DNA from: Solirubrobacterales bacterium
GTDB lineage: Bacteria > Actinomycetota > Thermoleophilia > Solirubrobacterales > 70-9
Assembly (NCBI GenBank): GCA_025964255.1
Contig: JAOPZF010000035.1
Coordinates: forward strand, 1 to 51,099
Reading direction: 5' to 3'
DNA: 51,099 nt
Positions 42,429 through 50,808 of this stretch are shown one piece after another (the first letter of the stretch is position 1; every line of letters starts with the position of its first letter). The notes beneath the pieces are model-generated. The model searched no databases. It was not told the DNA's origin and saw nothing but the letters and a program-made list of their open reading frames with translations. Both the position numbers and the translations under genes were made by a program.

Positions 42429-43713
42429 GCTCCGGCTCAGCTCGCGTGACCGTCGGCCGGTCCTTCAGCAGTACGTGGCAGTGCGCCGCGACAAGCAGGG
42501 ACACACCGGCCGCCGCCAACGCCACGGGACGGACGGTCGCCCCGTCGACAACCGACGCGGCCGAGATCGCCGTGAAGGCCGCGACGCCGCCGGCGAATCC
42601 GAGCTGGCGCATCGTGTTGTTGATCCCGGCGGCGGCGGCGGTGTCGGCGGGATCGACGCCGCTGACCGCGAGGAACGAGACGGTCGGGTTGGCGAACCCG
42701 ATCCCGAGCCCGACGAGGACGAGCCCTGGGAGCGAGGCGAGGGTCGCGCGTGGGGTCGCCACCGTCAGGTAGACGAGCACCAAACCAACGGCCTGCAGCG
42801 CGAAGCCGACCCCGAGACTGGACGACGGCTTCCACCGAAGCCTGCGGCTGACGCGCGAGGAGAGCGCCATCGCGGCGGCGAAGGGCACGACCCCGATCGC
42901 CGCCGCGGCGACCAGCGAGGTGCCCGGGCCGTGGAGGGCGGGGACGACGAATGCGGTGACGCAGGCGAAAGACTGGCTCACCCCGACGACCGCGGTCAGG
43001 GAGGCGCGGAAGCCGCGGTCGGCGAAGACCCGCGGCGTCAGGATCGCGTGCGGACGGGAGCGCTCGATCGACAGCGTGGCGAGGGCAAAGGCCACCGCGA
43101 CACCGCAACTGCCCAGCACGAGAGCCGAGAGCCAGCCGAATTCGCTCGACTCCATGCAGGCGAATACGGCGGCGGTCACCGCGACGGCGAAGGTCGCGGA
43201 GCCGGCAAGATCGAGCGGCGCGGCGGCGACGTGGCGGCGCGGGCCGCGGCCGAGCACCGCGGCCAATCCGAGTGCCGCGAGCGCCGAGACGGCGGGCACC
43301 GCCTGCCAGCCGAACACCTCGACAAGGACGGCGGCCAGCACCGGCCCCGCGCCGGTGGCGAGGCCGATCGAGGTGGCGTAGTCGCTGATCGCCCCTCGCA
43401 GGCGGCCCTGTCCGCCGCCGGCGAGGATCGCCAGGAGCGGGCCGAAGAGGAGGCCGCCACCGACACCGAGCCCAGCCCGCGCGGCGATCAACCAGATGGC
43501 ACCCGGGGCGGCGGCGGCGAGGGCAGCGAAGAGCGCCGATACCCAGGCGCCCGTGCGGAGGATCCGAGGATGGCCGACGCGTGCGCCGATCGCGCCCGCG
43601 GGCAGCAATACGGCCGTTACCGCGAGGGGGTAGACGTTGACGACCCAATCGACGGTGACCGACCCGAGGCCGAGGTCCGAGCGGAGGTCGGCCCCCGCGA
43701 TCGGCATGCTCAC
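42403..43713 (-). CDS. MFS transporter (DHA2-like efflux/uptake)
   Basis: Major facilitator protein with at least 12 hydrophobic segments. Motif A-like loop GAIGARVGHPRILRTGAWVS, motif C-like GLATGAGPVLAAVLVEVFGW, and late LVLVGLGIGFANPTVSFLAV. Coordinates use the first canonical start, ATG 43713, giving 436 residues, but this drops the first helix: the frame continues upstream as LHVAVCLAAGLYIYNLVSMP back to an ATC at 43791. The true protein is probably 26 residues longer. It probably moves a substrate or product of the island; direction unknown. Confidence 0.87.
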   Translation of the reverse strand: MSMPIAGADLRSDLGLGSVTVDWVVNVYPLAVTAVLLPAGAIGARVGHPRILRTGAWVSALFAALAAAAPGAIWLIAARAGLGVGGGLLFGPLLAILAGGGQGRLRGAISDYATSIGLATGAGPVLAAVLVEVFGWQAVPAVSALAALGLAAVLGRGPRRHVAAAPLDLAGSATFAVAVTAAVFACMESSEFGWLSALVLGSCGVAVAFALATLSIERSRPHAILTPRVFADRGFRASLTAVVGVSQSFACVTAFVVPALHGPGTSLVAAAAIGVVPFAAAMALSSRVSRRLRWKPSSSLGVGFALQAVGLVLVYLTVATPRATLASLPGLVLVGLGIGFANPTVSFLAVSGVDPADTAAAAGINNTMRQLGFAGGVAAFTAISAASVVDGATVRPVALAAAGVSLLVAAHCHVLLKDRPTVTRAEPERSLAVDDC

Positions 43714-43791
43714 CAGGTTGTAGATGTAGAGACCGGCGGCCAGGCAGACGGCAACGTGCAGACGCCTGGTGTCTGTCTCGCCCTGGCCGAT
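43714..43791 (-). other. In-frame N-terminal extension of the MFS gene without a canonical start
   Basis: Between TAA (43797-43795) and ATG 43713 the frame encodes IGQGETDTRRLHVAVCLAAG, the expected first transmembrane helix. The only start-like codon at the right place is ATC 43791, six bases after a TACGAT -10 box (43803-43798); no ATG, GTG or TTG precedes the helix. Confidence 0.45.
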
Positions 43792-43798
43792 CTGTTAA

Positions 43799-43825
43799 TC
43801 GTAAGCGAACGGGGCGTGCTTACGA
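43799..43825. promoter_or_regulatory. 8-bp inverted repeat over the MFS promoter
   Basis: TCGTAAGC (43799-43806) and GCTTACGA (43818-43825) are exact reverse complements with an 11-base spacer. The left arm contains the -10 box TACGAT of the MFS gene. It lies in the 44-bp gap between the XRE-cupin stop and the MFS start, so it is a strong operator candidate, though an mRNA hairpin is possible. Confidence 0.55.
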
Positions 43826-43835
43826 GGGCCGCTGC

Positions 43836-44555
43836 TCAGTCGTCCTGCGAGCCTTCGTTGAAGGCGAGGTTGCGCCGGTCGTCCTGGCGCCGTCCCATGA
43901 CGAAAGTGACGGTTTCCGCCGGAGTGTCGCCTGGGTTGAAGAGCCGGTGCGGTTCGGTGGAGGCGAAGCTGATCGAGTCACCGGCCTTGAGCTCATACGT
44001 CTCGAAACCGATCGAGACGGTCAGCCGGCCTTTCAACAGGAGGTGGTACTCGCGGCCGCTGTGGACGATCAGGTGGCTGTCACGGGAGGAGGCCCCGCCG
44101 GGCTCGTACACGCTGGTGAAGAAGTCGCCCTCCGGATCGTGCTCGGCGGTCAGGCGCTCCCAGGTGACGCCAGAGTCGAGTTGGATCGATGGGCGATCCT
44201 CGCCGTGCTGGAGCGGCCCGTCGGTGGCTCGGCTTCGCGGGCCATGCCGCTCGCCGGCCGACGCCGAGTCGGGTCCGGCCTCGTCGGAATCGTCAGCGGC
44301 GCCCCGCTTGCGGCGGAAGACGAGGTCATCGAGGGAAAGCCCGAGCTCGGCAACGATCATGTAGAGCGTCTCGACGTTCGGGCGGTTTTTCCCGGTCTCG
44401 ATCTGCGAGAGGGCGCTGGCGGAGAGTTCGAGCCTGCGGGCGAGCTCCCGCAGGCTCATGCCCCGTTCCATCCGAGCCTTCCTGAGTTGCGCGCCGACGT
44501 CCTCCATGCTGGCGCTACCGGCCGCTCGGTTCGCGTTCGAAGTCCCAGCCTCCAC
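43836..44555 (-). CDS. XRE-family regulator with C-terminal cupin domain
   Basis: A 239-residue HTH-cupin regulator like PuuR. HTH at residues 20-77: VGAQLRKARMERGMSLRELA, SASALSQIETGKNRPNVETL. An acidic linker follows, then a cupin at about 150-225: SGREYHLLLKGRLTVSIGFE and LKAGDSISFASTEPHRLFNP, which likely binds the inducer. GTG 44555 is chosen because TAAGAT stands six bases before it (leaderless); ATG 44507 is the alternative. HTH-cupin proteins usually control neighbouring amine, amino-acid or sugar catabolic genes, which fits its central place in the island. Confidence 0.9.
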   Translation of the reverse strand: MEAGTSNANRAAGSASMEDVGAQLRKARMERGMSLRELARRLELSASALSQIETGKNRPNVETLYMIVAELGLSLDDLVFRRKRGAADDSDEAGPDSASAGERHGPRSRATDGPLQHGEDRPSIQLDSGVTWERLTAEHDPEGDFFTSVYEPGGASSRDSHLIVHSGREYHLLLKGRLTVSIGFETYELKAGDSISFASTEPHRLFNPGDTPAETVTFVMGRRQDDRRNLAFNEGSQDD

Positions 44556-44561
44556 ACATGG

Positions 44562-44581
44562 ATCTTAAACCGTCAGTGAAC
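44562..44581 (-). promoter_or_regulatory. Promoter of XRE-cupin gene with CAGTGAAC element
   Basis: Minus-strand TAAGAT (44567-44562) is six bases from GTG 44555. CAGTGAAC (plus 44574-44581) lies just upstream, in the spacer region, and matches the repeat at 42421. Autoregulation is inferred. Confidence 0.4.
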
Positions 44582-44622
44582 CCAGGGAATCCCGGTGTCT
44601 ACCGTGGCCGAACAGGGAGGGG

Positions 44623-45930
44623 TCAGCCGAACAGCTCTTTGTTGTTCAGATGAGATTGGGTCTCACGAATTGCCGGCAGTTCTCCGCCGGCGGTCGGGAA
44701 GCTCTGTCGACCAGCGACGAGCAACTCCTCGGCCGGGAACCGGGTAATCACCTCGCAACCATCGGCGGTGACCACCAGCTGCTCCTCGATCCGCGCCGCC
44801 GACCAGCCGTCGGAGGCCGGCCAGAACGTCTCCAGGGCGAAGACCATGCCCTCCTGCAGGACCTCCGGGGCGTCGTTGGAGACCATGTGGCTGATCACCG
44901 GCTTCTCCCAGACGGTGAGGCCGACGCCGTGCCCGAACTGGAGCGCGAACGCGGCTTCCTCGTCCTGGAAGCCGAAGTCCTCGGCCTTCGGGAACGCGGC
45001 CGCGACCTCGGCCGTCGTCGCCCCGGGCCGGACGCGGCTGATCGCGTCGTCGAGGATGTAGCGGCATTTGGCGTACGCGTCGACCTGGGACTGGGATGCG
45101 CTCCCGACGGTGAAGGTCCGGTAGTAGCACGTCTTGTAGCCGAGGAAGCTGTGGATGATGTCGAAATAGGCCGGATCGCCCGGGCGCAGCGCGCGGTCGG
45201 TGTAGACATGGGGGTGGGGACTGCAGCGCTCGCCGGAGATCGCGTTGACGCCCTCGACCTGCTCGGAGCCCATGTCGAAGAGGACCTTGCTGACGAGTCC
45301 GACGCATTCGTTCTCGCGGAAACCGGGCCGCAGCGCCTGAAACAGGTGGTCGTAGGCGGCGTCGACCATCATGCAGGCGGTATCCAGCAGGACGATCTCG
45401 TCCGGCGTCTTGACCATCCGTGCCTCCTGCATCAGCTGCTGGCCGTCGACGATCTCGAGCCCGGCGCGTTGCAGTGCGAAGAGCACCGGAGGCTCGACGA
45501 CGTCCACACCGACCGGATCCCCCGCGAGGCCCAGCTCATCGAGCACCGTGTGGATCTTCTCGGCGACGTTCTCGGCGCGGCCCGCGGCGGGGTGGATCGC
45601 CCCCTTGAGGGTCGAGATACCGGCGCGCGAGTGTCCCTCCTCGAGCCAAGGACAGAAGAGCTCGTGGTGGCGGGCAGCCGAGCCGAAGTCCCAGATGATC
45701 GGCTCGCCGGTCCGGGTCAGGAGGGCAAAGCGGATCAGCTTGTCGTTGGACCAGCTGCCGATCGCGGTCGCCGTGACGTAGCGGATGTTGTTCATGTCGA
45801 ACAGGAGCAGGGCTCCCAGGTCGGACTCCTGGAGCCTCGCCTTTGCCCGTGCCAGGCGGTCACGACGGAGACGATCGACATCGACCCTCGCCTCCCAATC
45901 GACAACGTTGATGCCAAAGGTCGAGCCCAT
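44623..45930 (-). CDS. M24-family hydrolase (creatinase/prolidase-like) with Asp-to-Cys metal site change
   Basis: A 435-residue 'pita-bread' protein of the M24B type. The N-terminal creatinase-like domain has GALLLFDMNNIRYVTATAIG. The catalytic domain keeps Asp257 in DPAYFDIIHSF, the His in FALQFGHGVGLTVWE, Glu in MVFALETFWPA and Glu in ARIEEQLVVT, but the second metal Asp (normally in a D-x2-RTF motif) is Cys268 in GYKTCYYRTFTVG. M24 relatives include Xaa-Pro peptidases, creatinase, ectoine hydrolase and the DMSP lyase DddP, so non-peptidase chemistry is likely. It is divergent from the lyase gene and shares an inverted repeat with it. Confidence 0.86.
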   Translation of the reverse strand: MGSTFGINVVDWEARVDVDRLRRDRLARAKARLQESDLGALLLFDMNNIRYVTATAIGSWSNDKLIRFALLTRTGEPIIWDFGSAARHHELFCPWLEEGHSRAGISTLKGAIHPAAGRAENVAEKIHTVLDELGLAGDPVGVDVVEPPVLFALQRAGLEIVDGQQLMQEARMVKTPDEIVLLDTACMMVDAAYDHLFQALRPGFRENECVGLVSKVLFDMGSEQVEGVNAISGERCSPHPHVYTDRALRPGDPAYFDIIHSFLGYKTCYYRTFTVGSASQSQVDAYAKCRYILDDAISRVRPGATTAEVAAAFPKAEDFGFQDEEAAFALQFGHGVGLTVWEKPVISHMVSNDAPEVLQEGMVFALETFWPASDGWSAARIEEQLVVTADGCEVITRFPAEELLVAGRQSFPTAGGELPAIRETQSHLNNKELFG

Positions 45931-46016
45931 GCGACTGACCGTCCTCTCCGTTCATGGGCAGCCCACTCAACCTGAGTCCCTCCGCCCGATGGATACTTCC
46001 TACTGGTAACCACAGC

Positions 46017-46042
46017 TTGACACTAGCCGGCGCGAGTGTCAA
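46017..46042. promoter_or_regulatory. 8-bp inverted repeat in divergent M24/lyase promoter
   Basis: TTGACACT (46017-46024) and AGTGTCAA (46035-46042) are perfect reverse complements with a ten-base GC-rich spacer. Each arm also contains TTGACA reading toward the opposite gene. It lies 12 bases before ATG 46055 and 86 bases before ATG 45930. Confidence 0.55.
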
Positions 46043-46054
46043 TCTACGGCTTAC

Positions 46055-47464
46055 ATGTTGGGTTCCAGGGAATCGGCCGGGGGGTCGACGCAACCATTCT
46101 CGCTGCTCGCGCAGCTGTTCGGCGATCGGGATACGGCGACGATCTTTGGCCGCGAGCAGGCGGTCGCCCGCTGGATCGAGGTCGAGGTGGCACTGGCCGC
46201 CGCCCAGGCCCGCTGCGGGCTGATCGAGCCGGCGGACGCCGCCGCCGTCGCGGCCGCCGCCGAGTCTCTGGATCTCGACGAGGATCGACTCTGGCGCGAG
46301 GCAAGGGTCGTCGGATACCCGATCCTCCCCTTGGTCGAGGCACTTGTCCGGGCTCTCCCCGAGGGCGCCGAAGACCGCGTGCACTTCGGCGCCACGACCC
46401 AGGACATCATGGATACCGGGTTGATCCTGCAGACGCGCGCGGCCATCGATCGCCTCGACTCGCTGATCTGCCGCCTCGGAGAGGCTCTTCGTGAGCGAGT
46501 CGAGCGATACGCGGCCACGCCGATGGCGGGCAGGACGCATGCCCAGCAGGCGGTACCGACGACCTTCGGCGCGAAGCTCGCGACCCTCCTCGACGAACTC
46601 ACCCGCCACCTGGATCGGCTCCGAAATGCCAGCCCGCGAGCGCTGGCGATCTCCCTTCATGGCGCCGCGGGCACCTCGGCGGCGTCCGGCCCCGAAGCCG
46701 CCGCGGTGCGCGCGGAGCTGGCCGACGCGCTGGGGTTGACGGCGACCGACGTCCCCTGGCACGCGAGCCGGGACCGGTTGGCCGAGATCGCCTGGATCGC
46801 GGCGGCGGCAGCAGAGACGTGCGCCCGCCTTGCCCGCGAGGTCGTCGACCTTTCCCGGACCGAGATCGCCGAGGTGGCGGAGGGCAGCGCCCACCACGGC
46901 GGCGCCTCCTCGACCATGCCGCAGAAGCGCAACCCGGTCCGATCGGAGGCGATCATCGGCTTCGCGGGAACCGCGACCGCGCTGGTCCCGGCACAGCTGC
47001 GGGCGGTCGAGGCAGGTCACGAGCGCTCGGCGGGCGAGTGGCAGATCGAGTGGCAGGTCTTCCCTCAGACGCTCTACGCCGCGGCCAGCGCACTCGCTGT
47101 GGCGGGCGAGGTGGTCGAAGGGCTGACGGTGGACGAGCGGGCGATGCTCGACAACCTGGCCGCGGACAACGGCGCGATCATGGCCGAGGCGATGATGATG
47201 TCGCTCGCCCGCGAGGTCGGCCGTAATCGCGCCCACGATCTTGTCTACGAGGCGACCGGGCTGGCGCGGGAGCGCGACATCCCGATCCAGGATGCCCTCG
47301 CCGAGGTCGTCGGGCCCGATCTCTCGGTCGCGCCGATAGCGCCGGCCGAGTACCTCGGCGGCAGCGATCTCGCCTGCCGCGCGGCGATCGCCGCCTGGGA
47401 ACTGGTCAGAGAGCGTCCCGCGGTGGCCGCCGCGGTCGAGCGGGACAGCGAAAAGGAGGAGTGA
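46055..47464 (+). CDS. Fumarase/aspartase-superfamily lyase (adenylosuccinate lyase or carboxymuconate cycloisomerase-like)
   Basis: A 469-residue lyase. The superfamily signature is GASSTMPQKRNPVRSE at about residues 285-300; other blocks are HFGATTQDIMDTGLILQTRA and AGRTHAQQAVPTTFGAKLAT. These match the PurB/PcaB subgroup, which eliminates fumarate or cycloisomerises carboxymuconate. No SD precedes ATG 46055, so a leaderless or non-SD start is likely. As a catabolic member it could release fumarate from an N-succinyl- or N-substituted aspartate intermediate (inference). Its TGA overlaps the next ATG by one base. Confidence 0.88.
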   Translation: MLGSRESAGGSTQPFSLLAQLFGDRDTATIFGREQAVARWIEVEVALAAAQARCGLIEPADAAAVAAAAESLDLDEDRLWREARVVGYPILPLVEALVRALPEGAEDRVHFGATTQDIMDTGLILQTRAAIDRLDSLICRLGEALRERVERYAATPMAGRTHAQQAVPTTFGAKLATLLDELTRHLDRLRNASPRALAISLHGAAGTSAASGPEAAAVRAELADALGLTATDVPWHASRDRLAEIAWIAAAAAETCARLAREVVDLSRTEIAEVAEGSAHHGGASSTMPQKRNPVRSEAIIGFAGTATALVPAQLRAVEAGHERSAGEWQIEWQVFPQTLYAAASALAVAGEVVEGLTVDERAMLDNLAADNGAIMAEAMMMSLAREVGRNRAHDLVYEATGLARERDIPIQDALAEVVGPDLSVAPIAPAEYLGGSDLACRAAIAAWELVRERPAVAAAVERDSEKEE

Positions 47465-48969
47465 TGGCTGATACCGAAGTGGAGGCTCCCGAGGAGACGG
47501 GGCAGGCCTACCGGATGCTGATCGGGGACGAGTGGCGAGAGGCTGCGGACGGCCGCACCTTCGTCGCGCTCGATCCATATAGCGGCGAAGGCTGGGCGAC
47601 CGTCCCGGAGGCCGGTCGCGAGGATGTCGACGCCGCCGTGGAGGCGGCGCGCGACGCCTTCCGGGAGGGCCCCTGGAAGAACATGACCGGCTTCGACCGC
47701 GCCCACCTGATGCGCCGGTTCGCCGATGTCATCGAGCGCGATGCCGAGGAGCTCGCCCAGATCGAGACGCGAGGCAACGGCAAGCTGCTGCGGGAGACCC
47801 GCGCCCAGGCCGGCCAACTGCCGCGCTGGCTTCGCTACTTCGCCGGCATCGCCGACAAGCTGGAGGGGGAGACGATCCCCGCCGACCGGCCCGACCTCTT
47901 CGTCTACACCCGGCACCAGCCGCTCGGCGTGGTCGCGATCATCACGCCCTGGAACTCGCCCATGGCGCTCCTGATGTGGAAGCTCGCGCCGGCATTGGCC
48001 GCGGGATGCACCGTCGTCGTCAAGCCTTCGCCGTTCACGCCGGTCTCCACCATCGCGCTCGCCGAGCGCGCCGCGGAGGCGGGGTTCCCGCCGGGTGTGT
48101 TCAACGTCATCACCGCCGAGGCTGCCGAGGTCGGCGCGGCGCTGGTCGGTCACCCCGACGTCGCCAAGGTGAGCTTCACCGGCTCGACCGCGGTCGGGGC
48201 GAAGGTCGGTGCCGCCGCCGGGGCCAACATCACGCCGGTCGCACTCGAGCTGGGCGGCAAGTCCGCGCAGCTGGTCTTCGCCGACGCCGACCTCGGAGCG
48301 GTCCGGTCGGGACTGATCGCGGGCATCTTCGCCGCGACCGGCCAGACCTGCGTGGCCGGTTCGCGACTCCTCGTCCACGAGTCGGTCCGCGACGCCGTGC
48401 TCGACTCGTTGGTCGAACGGACCAGGACGATCGCGCTCGGCGATCCGCGCGACGCGGCCACGGAGATGGGCCCGATGGCGAACGAGCCCCAGCTGGAGCG
48501 GGTGATGGGGATGATCGATCGCGCCCGCGATGAAGGGGCGACGGTCGCGGTCGGCGGCGGTCAGCCGTCGCTCGGCGGCTGCTTCCTGGAACCGACCATC
48601 CTCACGGAGGTCGGGGCCGGGATGGAGATCTTCGAGGAGGAGGTCTTCGGCCCGGTGCTCGCGGTCGGGACCTTCTCCGACGAGGACGAGGCGGTGCGGA
48701 TGGCGAACTCCAGTCGCTACGGGCTGGCTGCCGGCGTCTGGACCGAGAACATCCGCCGCGGACTCCGGGTGGCGGGGGAGCTGGACGCCGGGACGGTGTG
48801 GGTGAACGGCTACCGCATGGTCGCCCCCTACGCGCCGTTCGGCGGTTTCAAGGACAGTGGCATCGGCCGCGAGAGCGGATGGCGGTCGGCGCTGGAGTTC
48901 ACCCAGACGAAGACCGTCTGGGTTGAGATCGGGGAACCAAGCGACCGTGATCCGTTCACCATCGGTTGA
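47464..48969 (+). CDS. Aldehyde dehydrogenase
   Basis: NAD(P)-dependent aldehyde dehydrogenase of 501 residues. Landmarks: ITPWNSPMALLMWKLAPALA, the FTGSTAVGAKVG coenzyme loop, general-base Glu in LELGGKSAQLVF, catalytic Cys296 in ATGQTCVAGSRLL, and EEEVFGPVLAV. AAAAGGAGG lies just before GTG 47461/ATG 47464. It resembles betaine/gamma-aminobutyraldehyde-type enzymes. Likely oxidises an aldehyde from the lyase or M24 step to the acid. Confidence 0.92.
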   Translation: MADTEVEAPEETGQAYRMLIGDEWREAADGRTFVALDPYSGEGWATVPEAGREDVDAAVEAARDAFREGPWKNMTGFDRAHLMRRFADVIERDAEELAQIETRGNGKLLRETRAQAGQLPRWLRYFAGIADKLEGETIPADRPDLFVYTRHQPLGVVAIITPWNSPMALLMWKLAPALAAGCTVVVKPSPFTPVSTIALAERAAEAGFPPGVFNVITAEAAEVGAALVGHPDVAKVSFTGSTAVGAKVGAAAGANITPVALELGGKSAQLVFADADLGAVRSGLIAGIFAATGQTCVAGSRLLVHESVRDAVLDSLVERTRTIALGDPRDAATEMGPMANEPQLERVMGMIDRARDEGATVAVGGGQPSLGGCFLEPTILTEVGAGMEIFEEEVFGPVLAVGTFSDEDEAVRMANSSRYGLAAGVWTENIRRGLRVAGELDAGTVWVNGYRMVAPYAPFGGFKDSGIGRESGWRSALEFTQTKTVWVEIGEPSDRDPFTIG

Positions 48970-49002
48970 CGAGCACGCGTCTCGAAAAGGAGGGAGAGGG
49001 AA

Positions 49003-49797
49003 GTGGAGCAAATGCTGAGCGGAAAGCATGCCGTCATCACCGGCGGCTCGAAGGGGATCGGTCTGGCCATCGGGGAGCTGTTCGCCGATCATGGAGCCGA
49101 GGTGACCCTGGTCGCCAGGACCGCCGACGACCTCGATGGGGCGGTGGAGCGACTGCGGGAGCGCGGTGCGACCGCCGACGCCATCCAGCTCGATATCTGC
49201 GACAAGGCGGCGGTCGGGGAGATGGTGGAGGGGCTCGGGGCGGACTTCCGCTGTGACGTCCTGGTCAACAACGCGGGGCCGATCCTGCAAGGCGCCCCGG
49301 TCCTGGGGTCCGAGGATCGCAAGTGGCTGGAGACCTTCGACACCAAGGTGATGGGCGCCGTTCGCCTGTCGCGCGCGCTGGCGCCGTCGATGCCCGCGGA
49401 CGGCAGCGGCCGGGTCATCAACGTGTCCGGCATCTCCGGACGCTCGCTGCTGCCCGAGGCCTCGGCCAGCGGCATGTCGAATGCCGCCGTCACCGCCTTC
49501 ACCAGCTACCTCGCCGAGGAGCTGAAGGGCAAGCGCATCAACGTGAACTGCATCTCCCCGGGGCTGATCGCGACCCAGGCGTGGATCGACCGTGCCGAAG
49601 AGCGCGGCGCCGCGCTCGGGATCAGCGGCGAGGCCTTCATGGATCGCATGGCCGAGGACCTCGGCGTGCACCTGGCCCGGTGGGCCGAGCCCAGAGAGGT
49701 CGCCTCGGTCGCGCTCTTCCTCGCGTCCGACATGGGGAGCTACGTCACCGGCCAGGTGATCGCGGTCGACGGCGGCCTCGCCAACTTCGTCGTCTAG
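49003..49797 (+). CDS. Atypical SDR lacking the Tyr-x3-Lys motif
   Basis: A 264-residue SDR with normal cofactor parts: AVITGGSKGIGLAIGELFAD, VLVNNAGPILQ, and late SYVTGQVIAVDGGLA. The catalytic Ser lies in INVSGISGRSLLP, but where Tyr-x3-Lys is expected the sequence reads SGMSNAAVTAF: Ser156 and Asn160. A subgroup of SDRs shares this loss, and some retain other activities. GTG 49003 is chosen with GGAGGG eight bases upstream; ATG 49012 is possible. Located between ALDH and E1 alpha in one transcription unit. Confidence 0.87.
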   Translation: MEQMLSGKHAVITGGSKGIGLAIGELFADHGAEVTLVARTADDLDGAVERLRERGATADAIQLDICDKAAVGEMVEGLGADFRCDVLVNNAGPILQGAPVLGSEDRKWLETFDTKVMGAVRLSRALAPSMPADGSGRVINVSGISGRSLLPEASASGMSNAAVTAFTSYLAEELKGKRINVNCISPGLIATQAWIDRAEERGAALGISGEAFMDRMAEDLGVHLARWAEPREVASVALFLASDMGSYVTGQVIAVDGGLANFVV

Positions 49798-49821
49798 GAA
49801 ATCAATCGGAGGAGCAGATCG

Positions 49822-50808
49822 ATGGCAGAGAAGACCCAGCCGAAGGCCCAAGGGGCCGAGATCGACGCCCAGGGGGCGCGTGACCTCTACCGGCGGATGC
49901 GGATGATCCGCACCTTCGAGGACACCGTCCAGCAGCAGTTCCAGAAGGGCCACGTCCACGGAACCACCCATCTCTACTCCGGCCAGGAGGCGAGTGGGGT
50001 CGGCGTCTGCTCGATGCTGACCGAGGGCGACAAGGTCGCCGGCACCTACCGCGGCCACGGCCACTCGATCGCCCTCGGCGTCTCCCCGCAGAAGCTGATG
50101 GACGAGATGTTCGGCCGCACCACCGGCGCCTGCGGCGGCCGCGCCGGCTCGATGAACGTCGTCGACGTGGAGAGCGGCCTGATCGGCTGCTTCGGCATCG
50201 TCGGCGGCTCGATCGGCGCCGCCACCGGCGCCGCGCTGTCGGAGAAGCTGCTGAAGACGGGGAACGTCGCGGTCGCCTTCTTCGGCGACGGCACCTCAAA
50301 CCAGGCCTACTTCCACGAGTCGCTGAACTGGGCGCAGATCGAGAAGCTGCCGGTCGTCTTCGTCTGCGAGAACAACCTCTACATGGAGTTCACGCCGATC
50401 GAGAACGTCACCGCCGGCGCGATCGGCTCGCGGCCGCAGGCGATGGGCATCCACTACCAGCAGGTCGACGGCAACGACGTCTTCGCGGTGCGCGAGGCGG
50501 CGGCGGAGGCGATCGAGCACGCCCGCTCGGGCGCCGGCCCGGCCTTCCTGGAGACGATGACCTACCGCTTCGTCGGCCACTCGCGCTCGGACCCGGGCAG
50601 GTACCGAAAGCCGGGCGAGCTCGACGAATGGAAACTGCGCGACCCGCTGATCCTCGGGCGGCGGGCGCTCGAGGAGCGCTACGGGATCGAGTCCGAGCGG
50701 CTCGACCAGATCGACGCCGACGTCGCCAAGGAGCTGCAGCAGATCGTCGAGCGGGGCCTCGCCACCCCGTTCCCGGATCCCGCCGAAGGCGGGGGGGAGT
50801 TCAAGTGA
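49822..50808 (+). CDS. TPP-dependent dehydrogenase E1 alpha subunit (acetoin/pyruvate type)
   Basis: Alpha subunit of a 2-oxo acid dehydrogenase E1, 328 residues. It carries the thiamine-diphosphate motif GDGTSNQAYFHESLNWA ending ENNLYME, the YRGHGHSIALG block, and the phosphorylation-loop-like TYRFVGHSRSDPGRYR. Its length and the GACGGRAGSM block suit AcoA/PdhA. GGAGGAG precedes ATG 49822. With the beta subunit it decarboxylates acetoin, pyruvate or a related 2-oxo acid and passes the acyl group to an E2 that must lie outside the window. Its TGA overlaps the beta ATG by one base. Confidence 0.93.
   Translation: MAEKTQPKAQGAEIDAQGARDLYRRMRMIRTFEDTVQQQFQKGHVHGTTHLYSGQEASGVGVCSMLTEGDKVAGTYRGHGHSIALGVSPQKLMDEMFGRTTGACGGRAGSMNVVDVESGLIGCFGIVGGSIGAATGAALSEKLLKTGNVAVAFFGDGTSNQAYFHESLNWAQIEKLPVVFVCENNLYMEFTPIENVTAGAIGSRPQAMGIHYQQVDGNDVFAVREAAAEAIEHARSGAGPAFLETMTYRFVGHSRSDPGRYRKPGELDEWKLRDPLILGRRALEERYGIESERLDQIDADVAKELQQIVERGLATPFPDPAEGGGEFK

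Noticed and set aside
42475-44364. A 629-codon plus-strand frame over the MFS and regulator genes
   Set aside because: Low-complexity Arg/Gly/Glu-rich translation, antisense to a clear MFS gene and HTH-cupin gene.
47245-50064. A 939-codon minus-strand open frame
   Set aside because: It is antisense to the lyase, ALDH, SDR and E1 alpha genes, all with complete motifs. Composition-driven shadow.
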